Numbered from the stretch's first letter, positions 7,886 to 14,828 are shown. The stretch is DNA of 28,607 bases from an archaeon (GCA_030619955.1 JAUXAK010000001.1:1-28607), one strand, 5' to 3'. The notes: generated by a model not told the origin, from the sequence alone. Program-made: numbers and translations.

Positions 7886-9445
7886 TTATAATCCCTTTCT
7901 AAGGCCTTTTTTCAATTCTCCACTTTTCGTTGCCTTCTTTAATCCATCTTCTAGCCCAATCTTCTTAAATAAAATTGGGGCTTTTTTAATTTTACTTAGT
8001 TTGAGCAAACTAGGCTTGCAGTCATCAAAGCTTTTAATTTCAAATTCAAATTGTTTTGCAATTTTTTCAGCTGTTTCTGGAATAAAAGGCCATAATAAAA
8101 TTGCTATGATTCTGGTTGAATCACTGACACTATATAAGATATTATTTAATTTTTCTTTGTCTTTTTCTTGCCATGGTTTTTTTTCTTGAATATAAGCATT
8201 ACAGTCATCAATAAAATCAAAAATTTTATGCAATGCTTTATCAAGCTCATAATCTTGCATGTGTTTCTGAATTTCCTTTAGCTTTAGTTTTTTGAAAAGT
8301 GTTTTATTTGCTTGACCTTGTTTAACTTGTTTTACCTTGGTATTTTGTTTTTCAGTTAAGCCTGCTGTTCTGCTGACAAGATTTCCTAGCTTGTCTGCAA
8401 GTTCATTGTTGTGTCTTGCTACAAGGGCTTTTTCATTAAAATCACCATCCTGGCCGAAAGGAATTTCTCTAAGCAAAAAATATCTGAAGCTATCAACACC
8501 ATAGCTTTCAGTAATAGAAAAAGGATCTATAACTAATCCAGTTGTCTTGCTTATTTTTTCACCTTTAATATTTATAAAACCATGCACAAGAATTGTCTTT
8601 GGAATCTCTATATCTGCTGCAATCAACAATGAAGGCCATATTACACTATGAAACCAATTTATATCCTTGCCTATAACATGAACATCAGCTGGCCAATATT
8701 TTTTATACTTTCCCTTAGGATATTCTAAAGCTGAAATATAATTTGTTAAAGCATCTATCCAAACATAAATTGTATGTTCTTTGTCAAAAGGAACAGGAAT
8801 TCCCCACTTTAGGTTTTTTCTAGAAACACACAAGTCTTTCAAGCCTTGTTCTTTTATTCTGCTGAGCATTTCTTTTCTTTTTGCTTCTGGTACGACAAAG
8901 TACTTTTTCTCCAAAAGCTGTGTAATTCTATCTTGATATAAACTTAGCTTAAAGAAATAAGCTTCTTCTTTTAATAGCTCAAGTTGAAGATTAGGATGTT
9001 CTGGACATTTGCCAGTTACAAGTTCTTTCTCAGTTTTGAAAGCTTCGCAACCAGTACAGTAAAGACCTTCATAATTTCCTTTGTAGATCAAATCTTTTTT
9101 ATGCAGAAGTTCAAAAATTTGTTGAGCAACTTTTTTATGTCTTTCTTCTATTGTTCTAATAAAATCATCATTGCTTATTTGAAGCTTTTTACAAAGCTTA
9201 ATAAATAGCTTGGCATTACTATCAACAAACTGCTTTATAGCAATTTTAGCTTTTTTTGCAGCTTTAACATTTTTTTGTGCATTTTCATCAGTTCCAGTCA
9301 AAAAGAAAACATCTTCTCCAAGAAGTTTATGCCATCTTGCAATACAATCAGCTGCTATTTTTTCATATGCATGACCCAGATGAGGACTTGCATTTACATA
9401 ATCTATTGCAGTTGTAATATAAAACTTCTTTTTTTTGTCTGCCAT
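7886..9445 (-). CDS. metG: Methionyl-tRNA synthetase, bacterial-type
   Basis: This 519-residue class Ia synthetase charges tRNA-Met. HIGH is H22-LGH, KMSKS is K297-ISKT, and YITTAIDYVNASPHLGHAY and VIGKDINWFHSVIWP are diagnostic. The connecting peptide carries one zinc knuckle (C130-x2-C133, C147-x2-H150). With the CEAF and EEAYFFKLS segments, this resembles the Thermus/Aquifex type rather than the usual archaeal MetRS with its larger insert, and suggests old transfer from bacteria. The anticodon-binding helical domain (residues about 345-480) is present. The C-terminal tRNA-binding domain is supplied by the next gene. This is the first gene of the minus-strand operon; its start is leaderless from a TATA box near 9470. 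Confidence 0.95.
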   Translation of the reverse strand: MADKKKKFYITTAIDYVNASPHLGHAYEKIAADCIARWHKLLGEDVFFLTGTDENAQKNVKAAKKAKIAIKQFVDSNAKLFIKLCKKLQISNDDFIRTIEERHKKVAQQIFELLHKKDLIYKGNYEGLYCTGCEAFKTEKELVTGKCPEHPNLQLELLKEEAYFFKLSLYQDRITQLLEKKYFVVPEAKRKEMLSRIKEQGLKDLCVSRKNLKWGIPVPFDKEHTIYVWIDALTNYISALEYPKGKYKKYWPADVHVIGKDINWFHSVIWPSLLIAADIEIPKTILVHGFINIKGEKISKTTGLVIDPFSITESYGVDSFRYFLLREIPFGQDGDFNEKALVARHNNELADKLGNLVSRTAGLTEKQNTKVKQVKQGQANKTLFKKLKLKEIQKHMQDYELDKALHKIFDFIDDCNAYIQEKKPWQEKDKEKLNNILYSVSDSTRIIAILLWPFIPETAEKIAKQFEFEIKSFDDCKPSLLKLSKIKKAPILFKKIGLEDGLKKATKSGELKKGLRKGL

Positions 9446-9478
9446 AAAAATTTAAAAGCCGGAGTGCTTAAAAAACTT
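9446..9478. promoter_or_regulatory. Overlapping divergent promoters of metG and the P-loop kinase
   Basis: Only 33 nt separate the two start codons. A plus-strand TATA box (TTTAAAAG, about 9451-9458) lies 25 nt before the ATG at 9479. A minus-strand TATA box (GTTTTTTAAG, about 9466-9475) lies 25 nt before the ATG at 9445. Each box sits beside the other gene's start, so the two initiation complexes would occupy the same DNA. Confidence 0.55.
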
Positions 9479-10051
9479 ATGTTAATTATTGGCTTGACAG
9501 GAACAAAAGCAGGTGGAAAAGGTGAGATTGCAAATTACTTGAAAGAAAAAGGTTTTGTGTATTTCTCTCTGTCAAATATTGTTAGAGAAGAAGCAGCAAG
9601 AAGGGGCTTAAAAAATTACACTATCAAAGATTTACAAGATATTGGAAATGATTTAAGACAGAAACATGGTTTAGGTGTTCTTGCTGAAATGGCTATCAAG
9701 AAGATAGAACAAGAAAAAAAGAGAAAAAAAGAAAAATTTGTTATTGATGGTATTAGAAATCCAGGTGAAATAATTGCTTTTTGCAAATTAAAAAATTTTT
9801 ATCTTATTGCAGCTGATGCTCCACAAGAACAAAGGTTTAAATGGCTTGTTGCTCGAAGCCGTGAAAGTGACCCAAAAACTTGGCTTGAGTTTTTAAAGAT
9901 GGATGCCAGAGATCAAGGAAATGAAGAGCAGAAAGTTGGCCAGCAGGTTAAAGCATGCATGAAGATGGCTGATTTTCACATTGAAAATGATTCAACAATT
10001 GGAGCATTGCATAAGAAGGTTGATATAATTTTAAAAACAATAGAGAAATAA
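9479..10051 (+). CDS. P-loop nucleoside monophosphate kinase-like protein
   Basis: This 190-residue protein starts with a P-loop (GLTGTKAGGKGE, residues 5-16) of the adenylate-kinase/dephospho-CoA-kinase fold. It continues with YFSLSNIVREEAARRGL, a substrate-binding helix, and KFVIDGIRNPGEI as the Walker B-like strand. It then has a lid-type segment with WLVARSRESDP and a C-terminal D-x-H-I-x-N-D (DFHIENDSTI) typical of this kinase group. The P-loop GKGE differs from the GKGT of adenylate kinase. The nearest types are archaeal UPF0200/dephospho-CoA-kinase-like and dCMP-deaminase-linked kinases; the substrate is not determined. I rejected the longer frame from 9275 because it runs through metG, while the ATG at 9479 has a TATA box at leaderless spacing. 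Confidence 0.8.
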   Translation: MLIIGLTGTKAGGKGEIANYLKEKGFVYFSLSNIVREEAARRGLKNYTIKDLQDIGNDLRQKHGLGVLAEMAIKKIEQEKKRKKEKFVIDGIRNPGEIIAFCKLKNFYLIAADAPQEQRFKWLVARSRESDPKTWLEFLKMDARDQGNEEQKVGQQVKACMKMADFHIENDSTIGALHKKVDIILKTIEK

Positions 10052-10089
10052 TAAAAATATCAGCTTTGCATAGAAAAAATATAAAAGAT

Positions 10090-10587
10090 TTAATATTTAA
10101 TTTCTGTTTCTGTTAAACCTTTTAATTCTTCAAGTTTTTTAGATTGTGGTTTAAGCAATCCATAATAAAATAGTGCTACTTGCTCTTTTGGCAAGTTTGT
10201 AACATTTGTAACAAGATTTATATAAAATTCATCTGGAAAATCTCTCCTTTCTTTTAATCCATAAGCTAATATTGTTTTTGTTCTTCCAAGTCTTCTCTCT
10301 TTCATTTTTTCTTGTAAAGGCAAACTTTCTTTTGGATATTCTTCAATAAACCAGTTAACAGCTTGATTCATTGGTATTTTTCCTGCCCTTCCTTTTTTTG
10401 AGGTTATCATAATTATAGCAGGACTTTTTTTACTTATTTCTTCACCTGTTTTTAATCTAGAATAAATTTCAGTTGTATTTTCTTGTTCAGCATGAGTTAA
10501 ATAAGCACCCATACTTGCTATAGATCTTCCTTCTCTTGCACATGCTACTGTAAATTCTACAAGGTCTGTTAACTCTTTTGATGCCAT
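10090..10587 (-). CDS. Conserved-looking protein of unknown function
   Basis: This 165-residue soluble protein has no signal peptide or membrane segment. Its centre contains KKGRAGKIPMNQAVNWFIEE and RRLGRTKTILAYGLKERRDF, both rich in basic residues. A helical C-terminus follows with EQVALFYYGLLKPQSKKLEEL. I do not recognise the family and no catalytic motif stands out; the basic central part could contact nucleic acid, which is only a guess. It converges with the kinase gene (38-nt gap) and is transcribed alone from a TATA box at 10609-10617 at leaderless spacing. Codon use matches the neighbours. Confidence 0.75.
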   Translation of the reverse strand: MASKELTDLVEFTVACAREGRSIASMGAYLTHAEQENTTEIYSRLKTGEEISKKSPAIIMITSKKGRAGKIPMNQAVNWFIEEYPKESLPLQEKMKERRLGRTKTILAYGLKERRDFPDEFYINLVTNVTNLPKEQVALFYYGLLKPQSKKLEELKGLTETEIKY

Positions 10588-10608
10588 AATAACATCTAGA
10601 AAGAATAG

Positions 10609-10617
10609 TATATAAAA
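10609..10617 (-). promoter_or_regulatory. TATA box of the unknown gene ending at 10090
   Basis: The minus strand reads TTTTATATA, centred 26 nt upstream of the ATG at 10587, giving a leaderless start. Confidence 0.55.
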
Positions 10618-10633
10618 TTTTATTAATTCGAAA

Positions 10634-10641
10634 ATATATAT
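10634..10641 (+). promoter_or_regulatory. TATA box of tRNA-Gly
   Basis: ATATATAT lies about 33 nt before the mature 5' end of the tRNA, which would give a short 5' leader removed by RNase P. The nearer GTTTAAAAC (10649-10657) is too close to the tRNA to serve. Confidence 0.4.
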
Positions 10642-10669
10642 TAGAATGTTTAAAACATAACTTGCTTTT

Positions 10670-10740
10670 GCGCCAGTAGTCTAGTGGTACGACGCGAGCT
10701 TCCCAAGCTTGCAATGCGGGTTCGATTCCCGCTTGGCGCA
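10670..10740 (+). tRNA. tRNA-Gly (anticodon CCC)
   Basis: A complete 71-nt cloverleaf. The acceptor arm GCGCCAG pairs with TTGGCGC (two closing weak pairs), the anticodon stem CGAGC/GCTTG encloses loop TTCCCAA, and the T-arm is GCGGG-TTCGATT-CCCGC. The discriminator base is A and CCA is not encoded. There is no intron. Confidence 0.96.
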
Positions 10741-10747
10741 TCAAAAA

Positions 10748-10758
10748 ATATTTAAAAG
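10748..10758 (+). promoter_or_regulatory. TATA box of the CBS/zinc-ribbon gene
   Basis: ATATTTAAAAG lies about 25 nt upstream of the ATG at 10778. The gene therefore has its own leaderless promoter even though tRNA-Gly ends only 37 nt upstream. Confidence 0.55.
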
Positions 10759-10777
10759 CTTTTTACTAGAAAGAAAT

Positions 10778-11356
10778 ATGAAGGTTGGAATAAAAGTTGG
10801 TGATATAATAACAAGGAAATTTGTATCAGTAGATCCAAATATAACTATAATGGAATGTGCAAAATTAATGACTAAAAAAGGAGTTGGTTCTCTTGTAGTT
10901 AAAAAAGACCAGAAAATTAAGGGCATAGCTACTGAAGGTGACATAATTAAGGCTGTAGCTAAAGGTTTAAACATAAGCAAAACAAAGGTAGATAAAATCA
11001 TGACAAAAAAAATTATAGGAATTTCTCCAAGTAAGGATATTTATGATGCTCTTGTTATGATGAAAAAAAAGAAGGTGAGATGGCTGCCAGCTCTTATTAA
11101 TAAAAATATTATTGGTCTGCTTACTGAAAAAGATATTCTTAAGATTCAGCCAGATTTATTTGACATTGCAATTCAAAATATGAGAATTGCAGAAGAAAAA
11201 GAAAAATTTAAACGCATTAGGGCTGTTGATGAATATCGTTGGGTTAGAGAAGGCCCTTGTCAGGAATGTGGTGCTTTTGACCTTCTTTACAAAGTAGGCA
11301 ATCGTTATTTATGTGCTACCTGCCGCAAACATGATGAAGGCCCCTGGGAAGAATAA
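10778..11356 (+). CDS. CBS-pair protein with C-terminal zinc ribbon
   Basis: This 192-residue protein has two CBS motifs (about residues 10-65 and 72-125; GVGSLVV...IKGIATEGDII and VRWLPALINKNIIGLLTEKDI). A Bateman module of this kind binds adenosine nucleotides or similar ligands. A C-terminal zinc ribbon follows with C161-x2-C164 and C179-x2-C182 (GPCQECG and YLCATC). CBS plus rubredoxin-like ribbon proteins are common in archaea and thought to be energy or ligand sensors, possibly binding nucleic acid or protein through the ribbon; no target is known here. I start at MKVGIKVGD because the longer frame from 10709 runs inside tRNA-Gly. Confidence 0.9.
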   Translation: MKVGIKVGDIITRKFVSVDPNITIMECAKLMTKKGVGSLVVKKDQKIKGIATEGDIIKAVAKGLNISKTKVDKIMTKKIIGISPSKDIYDALVMMKKKKVRWLPALINKNIIGLLTEKDILKIQPDLFDIAIQNMRIAEEKEKFKRIRAVDEYRWVREGPCQECGAFDLLYKVGNRYLCATCRKHDEGPWEE

Positions 11357-11385
11357 AACTTATTAAATAAATAAAGAAAAACATA

Positions 11386-11787
11386 TTAAAGAAATTCTCT
11401 CTTTCTTTTTCTGTGTTGTCTGCTGTCATGCTTTGTCATTAGGTGTTGTATGAATGTTGCTAATCCTTCTACATGACTAATTTTTTCTTTTATTAAAGCA
11501 ATTCTCAGCCTATCATTTACTTTAATTCCCTTTCTAACAAGATTTTTTTTAATTAAATAATAAAATTGTTTTCCTTTTTTATCAAAATCAGTTAAAATAA
11601 TGCATTCTCGCTTTTTATTTATTATTTCAGAAATTTTATCTAACTTTGAGTACAAGGGCTTGCCGCTTAATATAAAAATATTATTAAACCCAAGTTCTTT
11701 AAGAGCAGCTTTGTCTTTTTTATCTTCCACTATGACAAGAGAAGAAGATTCTTTAGCTCTATTGATTTCTTCTATCAAATCTTTCAT
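11386..11787 (-). CDS. Small Toprim-domain protein (RNase M5-like)
   Basis: This 133-residue single Toprim domain has the N-terminal acidic motif LVIVEDKKDKAAL (E21) and the DxD motif LTDFDKKG. It is followed by the usual C-terminal helices and a basic tail (RQHRKRKREF). It is related to bacterial RNase M5 and archaeal COG1658/UPF0292 proteins. It would be a metal-dependent nuclease or nucleotidyl-transfer domain; the RNA or DNA substrate is unknown. The minus strand shows a perfect AAGGAGG about 30 nt upstream of the ATG without a start codon at the proper distance, so the start is slightly uncertain. The gene lies 34 nt downstream of the HAD gene on the same strand. Confidence 0.85.
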   Translation of the reverse strand: MKDLIEEINRAKESSSLVIVEDKKDKAALKELGFNNIFILSGKPLYSKLDKISEIINKKRECIILTDFDKKGKQFYYLIKKNLVRKGIKVNDRLRIALIKEKISHVEGLATFIQHLMTKHDSRQHRKRKREFL

Positions 11788-11821
11788 GTTAATATTAATC
11801 AGATAGGATTGTGGAGCCTCC

Positions 11822-12469
11822 TTAGAGAAATTTATTCAATTCATTTAGAGATTTAATTTTATTTGGATAATTTAGGTATTTATTTTTTCTATCAATAAGA
11901 ATTGCTTTGATTCCAAACTTTTTAGCTGGTTCAATATCATCTTTTAAAGAATCTCCTATCATCAAAACTTCATTTCTTTTTACCTTTAACTTCTCTAACA
12001 TTATTTTAAAAACTCTAGAATTTGGTTTTAAAATTCCAATTTCATAAGATTTTAGAATAACATCAAATAATTTTGTTATATTAAATCTTTTATTTAGTTG
12101 CTGAAAACTATAATAAAAAGTATTTGTTATTAAACTTAATTTATAACCTCCTTTTTTTAATTCACCTAAAATTTTCAATGTTTCTGGATACGGTTTCTTT
12201 TGTGATGTCCTTCTTCTTTCTAATAATTTAATTAATCCTAAAATCAATTTTTTATTATAGCTAATTCCTAACTCTTTTAACAAATTTTCAATAGGAATTT
12301 TCAAATTATAATGTTTTTCTAACATTAAATATTTCTCAAAAATTTTTAGAAATTCATAATCATCAAAATTTTGATTAATTTTTTTTGCAAATTTTCTGAA
12401 TGGATGCTCGCCTCTAACTTCATCATAAAACAAAGTTCCCCACAAATCAAAAATAACTGCCTTAATCAT
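11822..12469 (-). CDS. HAD-superfamily hydrolase lacking the second motif-I aspartate
   Basis: This 215-residue protein is a subfamily I HAD protein. Motif I is VIFDLWGTLF (nucleophile D8), motif II SLITNT, motif III the K in GILKPNSRVF, and motif IV MIGDSLKDDI. The helical cap lies between residues about 15 and 90. In HAD phosphatases the residue two after the nucleophile is Asp. Here it is W10, as in dehalogenase-like members with Y at that site, so a simple phosphatase activity is doubtful. It has its own TATA box at 12491-12500 and is followed by the Toprim gene. Confidence 0.88.
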   Translation of the reverse strand: MIKAVIFDLWGTLFYDEVRGEHPFRKFAKKINQNFDDYEFLKIFEKYLMLEKHYNLKIPIENLLKELGISYNKKLILGLIKLLERRRTSQKKPYPETLKILGELKKGGYKLSLITNTFYYSFQQLNKRFNITKLFDVILKSYEIGILKPNSRVFKIMLEKLKVKRNEVLMIGDSLKDDIEPAKKFGIKAILIDRKNKYLNYPNKIKSLNELNKFL

Positions 12470-12490
12470 ATAAATATGTTTTAATTAATT

Positions 12491-12500
12491 TTATTTAAAC
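12491..12500 (-). promoter_or_regulatory. TATA box of the HAD gene
   Basis: The minus strand reads GTTTAAATAA, centred 27 nt upstream of the ATG at 12469, a leaderless arrangement within the 47-nt gap after the upstream gene. Confidence 0.5.
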
Positions 12501-12516
12501 CTATCGGGGGTTCAGG

Positions 12517-12963
12517 CTAGATTTCTTCATGTCCGAATTTTTTAATCTTCTTTTTCATAGAAAGTGGCATTTCCCAAATATTCTTAATCATATCAATTGA
12601 AATTCTTGATGCTTCCTTTCTTGCTTTTTTAATTTCCTTTTTATTTAAATATGGATACAATGGACATTTTATGATTTCATAAAATCTTTTCCCTTTTTTA
12701 TAATAAGGTATAATTGGCCATGCCAAACATAATCTTGGTTTAACCTTTTGAATTTCACAAGAATAATCTTTTTTCAAATATGGGCATACCTGTTGTTTTG
12801 TTTTGACATCATATAATCCTTTACCAATTTTAATAAAGTAATCTTTAAATCCTGCCTTTAAAATTTTATTTTTCTCTTTTTCTGTTAATGTTGGCCCGTC
12901 TAATTTACAACAAAATGCTTTACACTTTTTGCAGACCTCAAGGAACTTATAAAATTTGGGCAT
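12517..12963 (-). CDS. YkgJ-family cysteine-cluster protein
   Basis: This 148-residue protein belongs to the zinc/iron-chelating CxxC...CC family (YkgJ, PF03692). It has C11-x2-C14-x3-C18-C19 at the N-terminus (VCKKCKAFCCKL), then VCPYLKKDYSCEIQ and KPRLCLAWP, and IIKCPLYPY further on. The spacing agrees with the family, in which the cysteines bind a metal or Fe-S centre; function is unknown, with proposed roles in oxidoreduction or as a modification enzyme. It is transcribed leaderless from the TATA box at 12985-12995 and is upstream of the HAD and Toprim genes on the same strand. Confidence 0.88.
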   Translation of the reverse strand: MPKFYKFLEVCKKCKAFCCKLDGPTLTEKEKNKILKAGFKDYFIKIGKGLYDVKTKQQVCPYLKKDYSCEIQKVKPRLCLAWPIIPYYKKGKRFYEIIKCPLYPYLNKKEIKKARKEASRISIDMIKNIWEMPLSMKKKIKKFGHEEI

Positions 12964-12984
12964 TATCTTAGCAATAATTTAGAT

Positions 12985-12995
12985 GTTTATAAAAA
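12985..12995 (-). promoter_or_regulatory. TATA box of the YkgJ-family gene
   Basis: The minus strand reads TTTTTATAAAC, centred 26-27 nt upstream of the ATG at 12963. Confidence 0.55.
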
Positions 12996-13047
12996 TTACT
13001 AAATGCTCAACTTTTCTTAATACTTTTCTCATTTTCTTTTGAGAGCA

Positions 13048-13121
13048 TGGGCCCGACGCGATTCGAACGCGCGACACCCTGGTTAAGAGCCAGGTGCTCT
13101 AACCAACTGAGCTACGGGCCC
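13048..13121 (-). tRNA. tRNA-Lys (anticodon CTT)
   Basis: A complete 74-nt cloverleaf on the minus strand. The acceptor GGGCCCG/CGGGCCC, D-stem GCTC/GAGC, anticodon stem CCTGG/CCAGG with loop CTCTTAA, and T-arm GCGCG-TTCGAAT-CGCGT are all present. The discriminator is A, CCA is not encoded, and there is no intron. Confidence 0.97.
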
Positions 13122-13144
13122 ATTTTATATTAATGTTAAATTTG

Positions 13145-13153
13145 TTTATAAAT
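13145..13153 (-). promoter_or_regulatory. TATA box of tRNA-Lys
   Basis: The minus strand reads ATTTATAAA, centred about 28 nt upstream of the tRNA 5' end at 13121, so little or no 5' leader is expected. The remainder of the gap up to 13247 holds nothing I recognise. Confidence 0.5.
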
Positions 13154-13247
13154 TTTTATAAAAAATTGAGAAGAAGAATTTCTAAGCGATTACTATGATA
13201 TATCTTATACTTATTATTAAAGAATCAGATTTTAGATTCAGGTAGTT

Positions 13248-13556
13248 TCATGTATATTCGCGCCATGAGTGTTTGCATTTCACACATTTAAAGAACCTTG
13301 TTTCAGCTTCATCTCCAGCACGAGTTTGAGCAGTAAAATAATAAGCCTTGCAATGGCCACATTTTGGGCAAGTTTCAGAAACAACAGGCCACACATTTGA
13401 TTCTTTTTCATGCAGAACATCTATTTTTATTTTTTTTGCAACTTTTTCACTAGAAACAAGCTTTACTTTTTCTTTACTAACATATCTGCATTTAGGACAT
13501 GCAAATCTCTTTTTTTTCTGCACAAGAACTGAACCGCACTTAGGACAAAATTTCAT
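13248..13556 (-). CDS. tfs: Transcription elongation factor TFS (TFIIS/RPB9-like)
   Basis: This 102-residue protein has two zinc ribbons. The N-terminal ribbon is MKFCPKCGSVLVQ...FACPKC. The C-terminal ribbon is ETCPKCGHCKAYYF...FFKCVKCKHSWRE. The C-terminal ribbon keeps the acidic DE pair in the hairpin (RAGDEAETRFF) that reaches the RNA polymerase active site and stimulates transcript cleavage in backtracked complexes, so an active cleavage factor is expected. I start at MKFCPKCG (13556) because a TATA box lies 25 nt upstream and family members start here; the frame extends to 13601. It diverges from the secreted Cys-rich protein. Confidence 0.95.
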   Translation of the reverse strand: MKFCPKCGSVLVQKKKRFACPKCRYVSKEKVKLVSSEKVAKKIKIDVLHEKESNVWPVVSETCPKCGHCKAYYFTAQTRAGDEAETRFFKCVKCKHSWREYT

Positions 13557-13646
13557 TGTATTTACTTTGTTTTTGACTTTAAAAACCTTACGTTTAAGCA
13601 AGCTTGATTTCGAAAGTTTTTTAATCTTATTACCTTTTTAATTATA
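13557..13646. promoter_or_regulatory. Divergent promoter region of tfs and the Cys-rich secreted protein
   Basis: This 90-nt region holds a minus-strand TATA box (TTTTTAAA at 13578-13585, 25 nt before tfs) and a plus-strand one (GTTTTTTAAT at 13616-13625, 26 nt before the ATG at 13647). Both predict leaderless mRNAs. Confidence 0.5.
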
Positions 13647-13952
13647 ATGAAAATTATAAATAAGGTTTTTATTGTCATGGCTCTTTTTATTTTGTTAGTA
13701 GCAGTTTCTGGTCAGCAGGGATGTTATGGGGAATGCTCTTCTAATTCTGATTGTGTAAAAACACAAGTAACATGCTGTCCTTGTAATATGGGCGGCAGGG
13801 AGCAGTGTATCCCTTTCATGCTATCTTCTTTATATCGAGACAAATTAAAAAAATGTCCTTCTGAAGACCAGCTTGTTTGTGCTGCTATTTATAATTGTGA
13901 AATCAAAAACTGTTCATGTGTAAATGGCAATTGTGTTGAAGTAAAAAAATAA
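13647..13952 (+). CDS. Secreted cysteine-rich small protein
   Basis: This 101-residue protein has an N-terminal signal sequence (KIINK, then hydrophobic residues 7-21) ending near VAVSGQQGC. The remaining 75 or so residues contain 13 cysteines, including one CC pair (TCCPC) and a C-terminal run NCEIKNCSCVNGNCVEV. The spacing suggests a compact disulfide-bonded domain outside the cell. The residues before the first cysteine (QQG) do not give a good lipobox, so lipid anchoring is doubtful. It lies 9 nt upstream of rnp2 in one transcription unit. I do not recognise the family; it resembles small disulfide domains of the WAP/EB kind only in a general way. Confidence 0.8.
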   Translation: MKIINKVFIVMALFILLVAVSGQQGCYGECSSNSDCVKTQVTCCPCNMGGREQCIPFMLSSLYRDKLKKCPSEDQLVCAAIYNCEIKNCSCVNGNCVEVKK

Positions 13953-13961
13953 AAAATAAAA

Positions 13962-14360
13962 ATGAAGAAAAAAAATATTAAAGATAATAAAGAAAAAGAA
14001 GAAAAACAAAAATTAGAGAAATTAAAAAAGCTAAAACTACTTCCTAGTTTGCGTGAAAAAAGACATTATCTCGTTTTAATTATAAATGATAAAAAGTTAA
14101 ATAATAAAAAAATCAAGGAGATTATTAATAAAGCTATTCTTAATTTTATTGGAGTGTTGGGTTATGCAAAAGCAGGCCCTTTGTTTGTTGAGATGGGACA
14201 GACAGGAAAAAGAAAAACTGATGAAAATTTTTATGTCATTTTAAGTGTTACAACAAAACATGTTGATGTTGTTAGAGCATCTCTTGCTTTGACAAATGTA
14301 AAATGCATTGGTGTTAGTGGCACAATAAAAAAAGCAAAGGAAAAGTTTTTGAGAATTTAG
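13962..14360 (+). CDS. rnp2: RNase P protein component 2 (Pop5)
   Basis: This 132-residue protein is the archaeal Pop5 homologue, which with Rpp30 activates the catalytic RNA of RNase P in tRNA 5' maturation. The N-terminal 30 residues are a Lys/Glu-rich extension. The core then shows LREKRHYLVLIIND, INKAILNFIGVLGYAKAGPL, VVRASLALTNVKCIGVSG and TIKKAKEKFL, matching the family signature in which GVSGTI-KAK-KFL is near the C-terminus. Length is typical. It follows the secreted protein by 9 nt. The organism therefore keeps at least part of canonical RNase P, unlike Nanoarchaeum. Confidence 0.93.
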   Translation: MKKKNIKDNKEKEEKQKLEKLKKLKLLPSLREKRHYLVLIINDKKLNNKKIKEIINKAILNFIGVLGYAKAGPLFVEMGQTGKRKTDENFYVILSVTTKHVDVVRASLALTNVKCIGVSGTIKKAKEKFLRI

Positions 14361-14366
14361 AGATCT

Positions 14367-14828
14367 CTAAAAATAATATTTATTGGGAAAATTCAATGTT
14401 TCTTTTATTTCTTCAAAATTTAAACCGCCTTCATTGTAACATTCGCTTAGTTCCTGTTTGAATGAATCTAAAAAATCTCTGTCTTTAAATAAAGAATCAA
14501 GAAAATTTTTATCATATCTATCATAATTTAATTTGATTCCTAAAACACTTAGAGAGTTAATAATTGAAACTATTTTATCTAAATATTCAAAATCAAAATA
14601 GTCTTTTGTTTCAAGTTTTTGAAAAATTTTTTCTTTTAAAGCCCTTTCTAAATCACTCTTAAAAGAGTTGGTAGGATCTTTATAGAGACATTCTCGAAAT
14701 TTTTCTTCTGCTAAATTTACAGTGAAAAAAGGATCATAATCTCTATGTTCTTTGTCAAACTTATTCAGACTATTTAAAGAGAGATTATAGTTATCTTTTA
14801 CTTCTAGCCTTCTTGAACCTCGTGCCAT
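14367..14828 (-). CDS. Acidic protein of unknown function
   Basis: This 153-residue soluble protein has many Asp, Glu, Phe and Tyr residues (for example KDYFDFEYLDKI and YDRYDKNFLDSLFKDRD) and a basic N-terminus (MARGSRRLE). There is no signal, membrane segment or known motif. It converges with rnp2, only 6 nt apart, and is monocistronic from a promoter near 14852-14862. It looks real from its promoter, start and codon use, but I cannot assign a family. Confidence 0.7.
   Translation of the reverse strand: MARGSRRLEVKDNYNLSLNSLNKFDKEHRDYDPFFTVNLAEEKFRECLYKDPTNSFKSDLERALKEKIFQKLETKDYFDFEYLDKIVSIINSLSVLGIKLNYDRYDKNFLDSLFKDRDFLDSFKQELSECYNEGGLNFEEIKETLNFPNKYYF

Noticed and set aside
7875..8189. 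104-codon plus-strand frame opposite metG
   Set aside because: A shadow of the Lys-rich C-terminal part of MetRS; Phe/Ser-rich and without promoter.
9275..9478. 68-residue N-terminal extension of the P-loop kinase
   Set aside because: It runs antiparallel through metG and has Cys/Ile-rich, non-globular composition. The ATG at 9479 has a promoter at leaderless distance and starts the conserved domain.
10487..10744. 85-codon frame on the minus strand
   Set aside because: It covers the tRNA-Gly gene and the start of the gene at 10090; a shadow of both.
10709..10777. N-terminal extension of the CBS protein
   Set aside because: The extra residues are read from tRNA-Gly.
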